From the NCBI GenBank assembly GCA_946479335.1, contig CAMLFP010000027.1:1-25840 (forward strand): a DNA stretch of 25,840 bases, written 5' to 3'. The first letter of the stretch is position 1, and every line of letters begins with the position of its first letter. Below, in pieces: positions 24,405 through 25,840 of this stretch. The DNA comes from an uncultured Archangium sp. (GTDB lineage: Bacteria; Myxococcota; Myxococcia; Myxococcales; Myxococcaceae). The position numbers and the translations under genes are program-made. The notes beneath the pieces were generated by a model, which was given only the letters and a program-made list of their open reading frames with translations, had not been told where the DNA came from and made no database searches.

Positions 24405-25840
24405 ATGACTCCACGCACGAATGGTGACTCCACGAGGTCGCGGCTGACGCGCGCGGTGCTGCTGCTCATCACCCTGCCCGCTTTCGCCGGTGAGCTCTCG
24501 CCCGAGGCGCAGATCGCCCTGACGTCGCTGCGCGAGGGTGAACGCGCCCGCGTCGAAGCCGCGCTCGGAGACGCGACGCAACTCCCGCTGTACCGCGGAG
24601 ACTTCACCGTCGACCCGGCGGCGCGCACCGCTTCAGGAAAGGTCGCGCTGACGCTCTCGAAGTTGCCCGCGCGCCGCGAGCTGTTGCTGCGCGTGACGCC
24701 GAACGCCGCGCACAAGGGCGCCATCACGCTGCGCGACGCGAAGCTGAACGGCGGAAGCGTGCCGGTGGAGACGCGCGAGGCGACGCTGTTCCGCGTGGCG
24801 ATTCCCGCTGACGCGACCGCGCCGCTGACGCTGGAGCTCTCGGTGACCGCAAAAGTGCCGGCGCTGCCGAATCAGGCGCCGGGCCTCGAGGATACGCGCG
24901 GCGACTACGGCGCGTTCTCCGCGGCGGACGACACGGTGTCGCTGGTCGGCCTGATGCCGATGCTGGTGCCGGAGGTGGCGGGCCACCGCTTCGATGCGCC
25001 CGCGGGCCTCGGCGACCTCGGCAGCTTCGCGCCGTCGAACTTCCTCCTCAGCGTGACGGCGCCGACGCCGTGGCGCGTGGTGGCCAACGGGCAAGCGGTG
25101 GGCGAGGTGCCCACGGGCAAGGGCGCGACGCGCTTCGCGTACGCGGTGGGCGCGGCGCGCGACGTGCCGGTGTTGTTGGTGAAGCAGCCGCAGGTGGTGA
25201 CGAAGAAGTCGGGCGACGTGGAGCTGGAGGCGGTGCTGCTCACCACCGACAAGGCGCAGGCGACGCGCGTGCTGAAGCAGACCGCGGAGCTCCTCACGGT
25301 GCTGGAGAAGCACCTCGGGCCCTACCCGTACAAGACGCTGCGCGTGGTGGAGCAGCGCTTGAGCTCCGGCGCGGGCGGCATGGAGTTCCCCGGGTTGGTG
25401 ACGGTGTCGGCGCTGTTGCTCTCGGGCGAGTCCGACCCGCTGGCGCAGCTGGGCCTCGGCGCGCAGCAGAACCAGATGCTCACCGCGGCGCTGGCGCCGA
25501 TGCTCTCGCAGCTCCTTGCGCAGACGCTGGAGTTCGCGCTCGCGCACGAGCTGGCGCATCAATATTCCGCGATGCTGGTGGGCAACGACCCGGTGGGCGA
25601 GCCCGCCGCCGACGAGCCGCTGACGCAACACCTCGCGTTGTTGGCGATGGAGTGGAACGGCTCCGGCAGCGCGAACGCGATGCGCGAGGGGCAGTTGAAG
25701 ATGAGCTACCAGCTGCACCGCGCGCTGGGCGGCGCTGACGGGCGCGTCGACCGGCCGACGAGCGCCTTCACCTCGAACCGCGAATACGCGGCGCTCATCT
25801 ACGGCAAGGCGCCGCTGGTGTTCGACGCGCTCCGCAAGCA
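24405..25840 (+). CDS. Secreted M1-family (gluzincin) metallopeptidase, N-terminal part (runs off right edge)
   Basis: The frame is open for 478 codons to the window end. The N-terminus has a Sec signal (RLTRAVLLLITLPAFAG, cleavage after AFA). A beta-rich N-terminal domain is followed by the M1 catalytic domain, with GGMEFPGLVTVS (about 324-335, in place of the GAMEN exopeptidase motif). The zinc site is HELAHQ (His381, Glu382, His385) with the third ligand Glu404 exactly 18 residues on (DEPLTQH), i.e. HExxH-x18-E. YGKAPLVFDALRK near the end is the usual Tyr-containing block. All catalytic residues visible are present. Since GAMEN reads GGMEF, classical aminopeptidase activity is not certain. 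The start is the ATG at 24405; its ribosome binding site is weak. It diverges from the ElbD-like gene. Confidence 0.93.
   Translation, partial: MTPRTNGDSTRSRLTRAVLLLITLPAFAGELSPEAQIALTSLREGERARVEAALGDATQLPLYRGDFTVDPAARTASGKVALTLSKLPARRELLLRVTPNAAHKGAITLRDAKLNGGSVPVETREATLFRVAIPADATAPLTLELSVTAKVPALPNQAPGLEDTRGDYGAFSAADDTVSLVGLMPMLVPEVAGHRFDAPAGLGDLGSFAPSNFLLSVTAPTPWRVVANGQAVGEVPTGKGATRFAYAVGAARDVPVLLVKQPQVVTKKSGDVELEAVLLTTDKAQATRVLKQTAELLTVLEKHLGPYPYKTLRVVEQRLSSGAGGMEFPGLVTVSALLLSGESDPLAQLGLGAQQNQMLTAALAPMLSQLLAQTLEFALAHELAHQYSAMLVGNDPVGEPAADEPLTQHLALLAMEWNGSGSANAMREGQLKMSYQLHRALGGADGRVDRPTSAFTSNREYAALIYGKAPLVFDALRK

Noticed and set aside
19975..24408. A very long open frame on the plus strand opposite the ElbD-like gene (about 1477 codons)
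   Set aside because: Its product is Arg/Leu/Val/Glu-rich with no domain. It mirrors the codon bias of the true gene on the other strand, as is usual in GC-rich DNA.

Overview
The window is GC-rich (roughly two thirds G+C by eye, with third codon positions almost all G or C). It is densely coded on both strands and looks like a chromosomal segment of a myxobacterium (Myxococcota). The organism call rests on gene content: an Oar-like TonB-dependent receptor with its own TonB/ExbB/ExbD/ExbD set, an ElbD-like ether-lipid multienzyme, many lipoproteins, and a kinase-like protein joined to a GspE/MshE N-terminal domain. No rRNA, tRNA, CRISPR array, integrase or insertion sequence was seen.

Layout, left to right. 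(1) 1-702 (-) is the N-terminal part of purL, cut by the window edge. It diverges from a two-gene unit (774-2449, +): a zinc-ribbon membrane protein, then a zinc-ribbon site-2-type metalloprotease whose start overlaps the first gene's stop. (2) 2431-4377 (-) holds two adjacent parvulin/SurA-like lipoproteins, and 4431-6389 (-) the predicted pseudokinase fusion. (3) 6544-9479 (+) holds a small lipoprotein, a peptidoglycan-binding/L,D-transpeptidase-like protein with a strong terminator, an EamA transporter, and a secreted Arg/Asp/Glu-rich protein that appears internally duplicated. About 440 bp without a convincing gene follow. (4) 9920-11473 (-) is a radical SAM protein whose upstream edge runs into the terminator of the next transcript. 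(5) 11545-18102 is a self-contained TonB module. The receptor and a Cys-rich partner lipoprotein read left, and tonB-exbB-exbD-exbD read right, from a shared 112-bp divergent intergenic region; each arm ends in a hairpin terminator. (6) 18264-24285 (-) is a probable lipid operon: ElbD-like multienzyme, then an extended SDR reductase/epimerase, then a small unknown protein. (7) 24405-25840 (+) is the start of a secreted M1-type metallopeptidase, cut by the right edge.

The most notable points are: an in-frame amber codon that splits the acyltransferase domain of the ElbD-like gene immediately after its FPEGTR motif, with the rest of the domain intact in the same frame; a palindromic repeat just downstream that supplies the tail of that reading frame and the 5' leader of the next gene; the pseudokinase-MshEN fusion; and the Oar-like TonB module, which may serve protein secretion rather than nutrient uptake.
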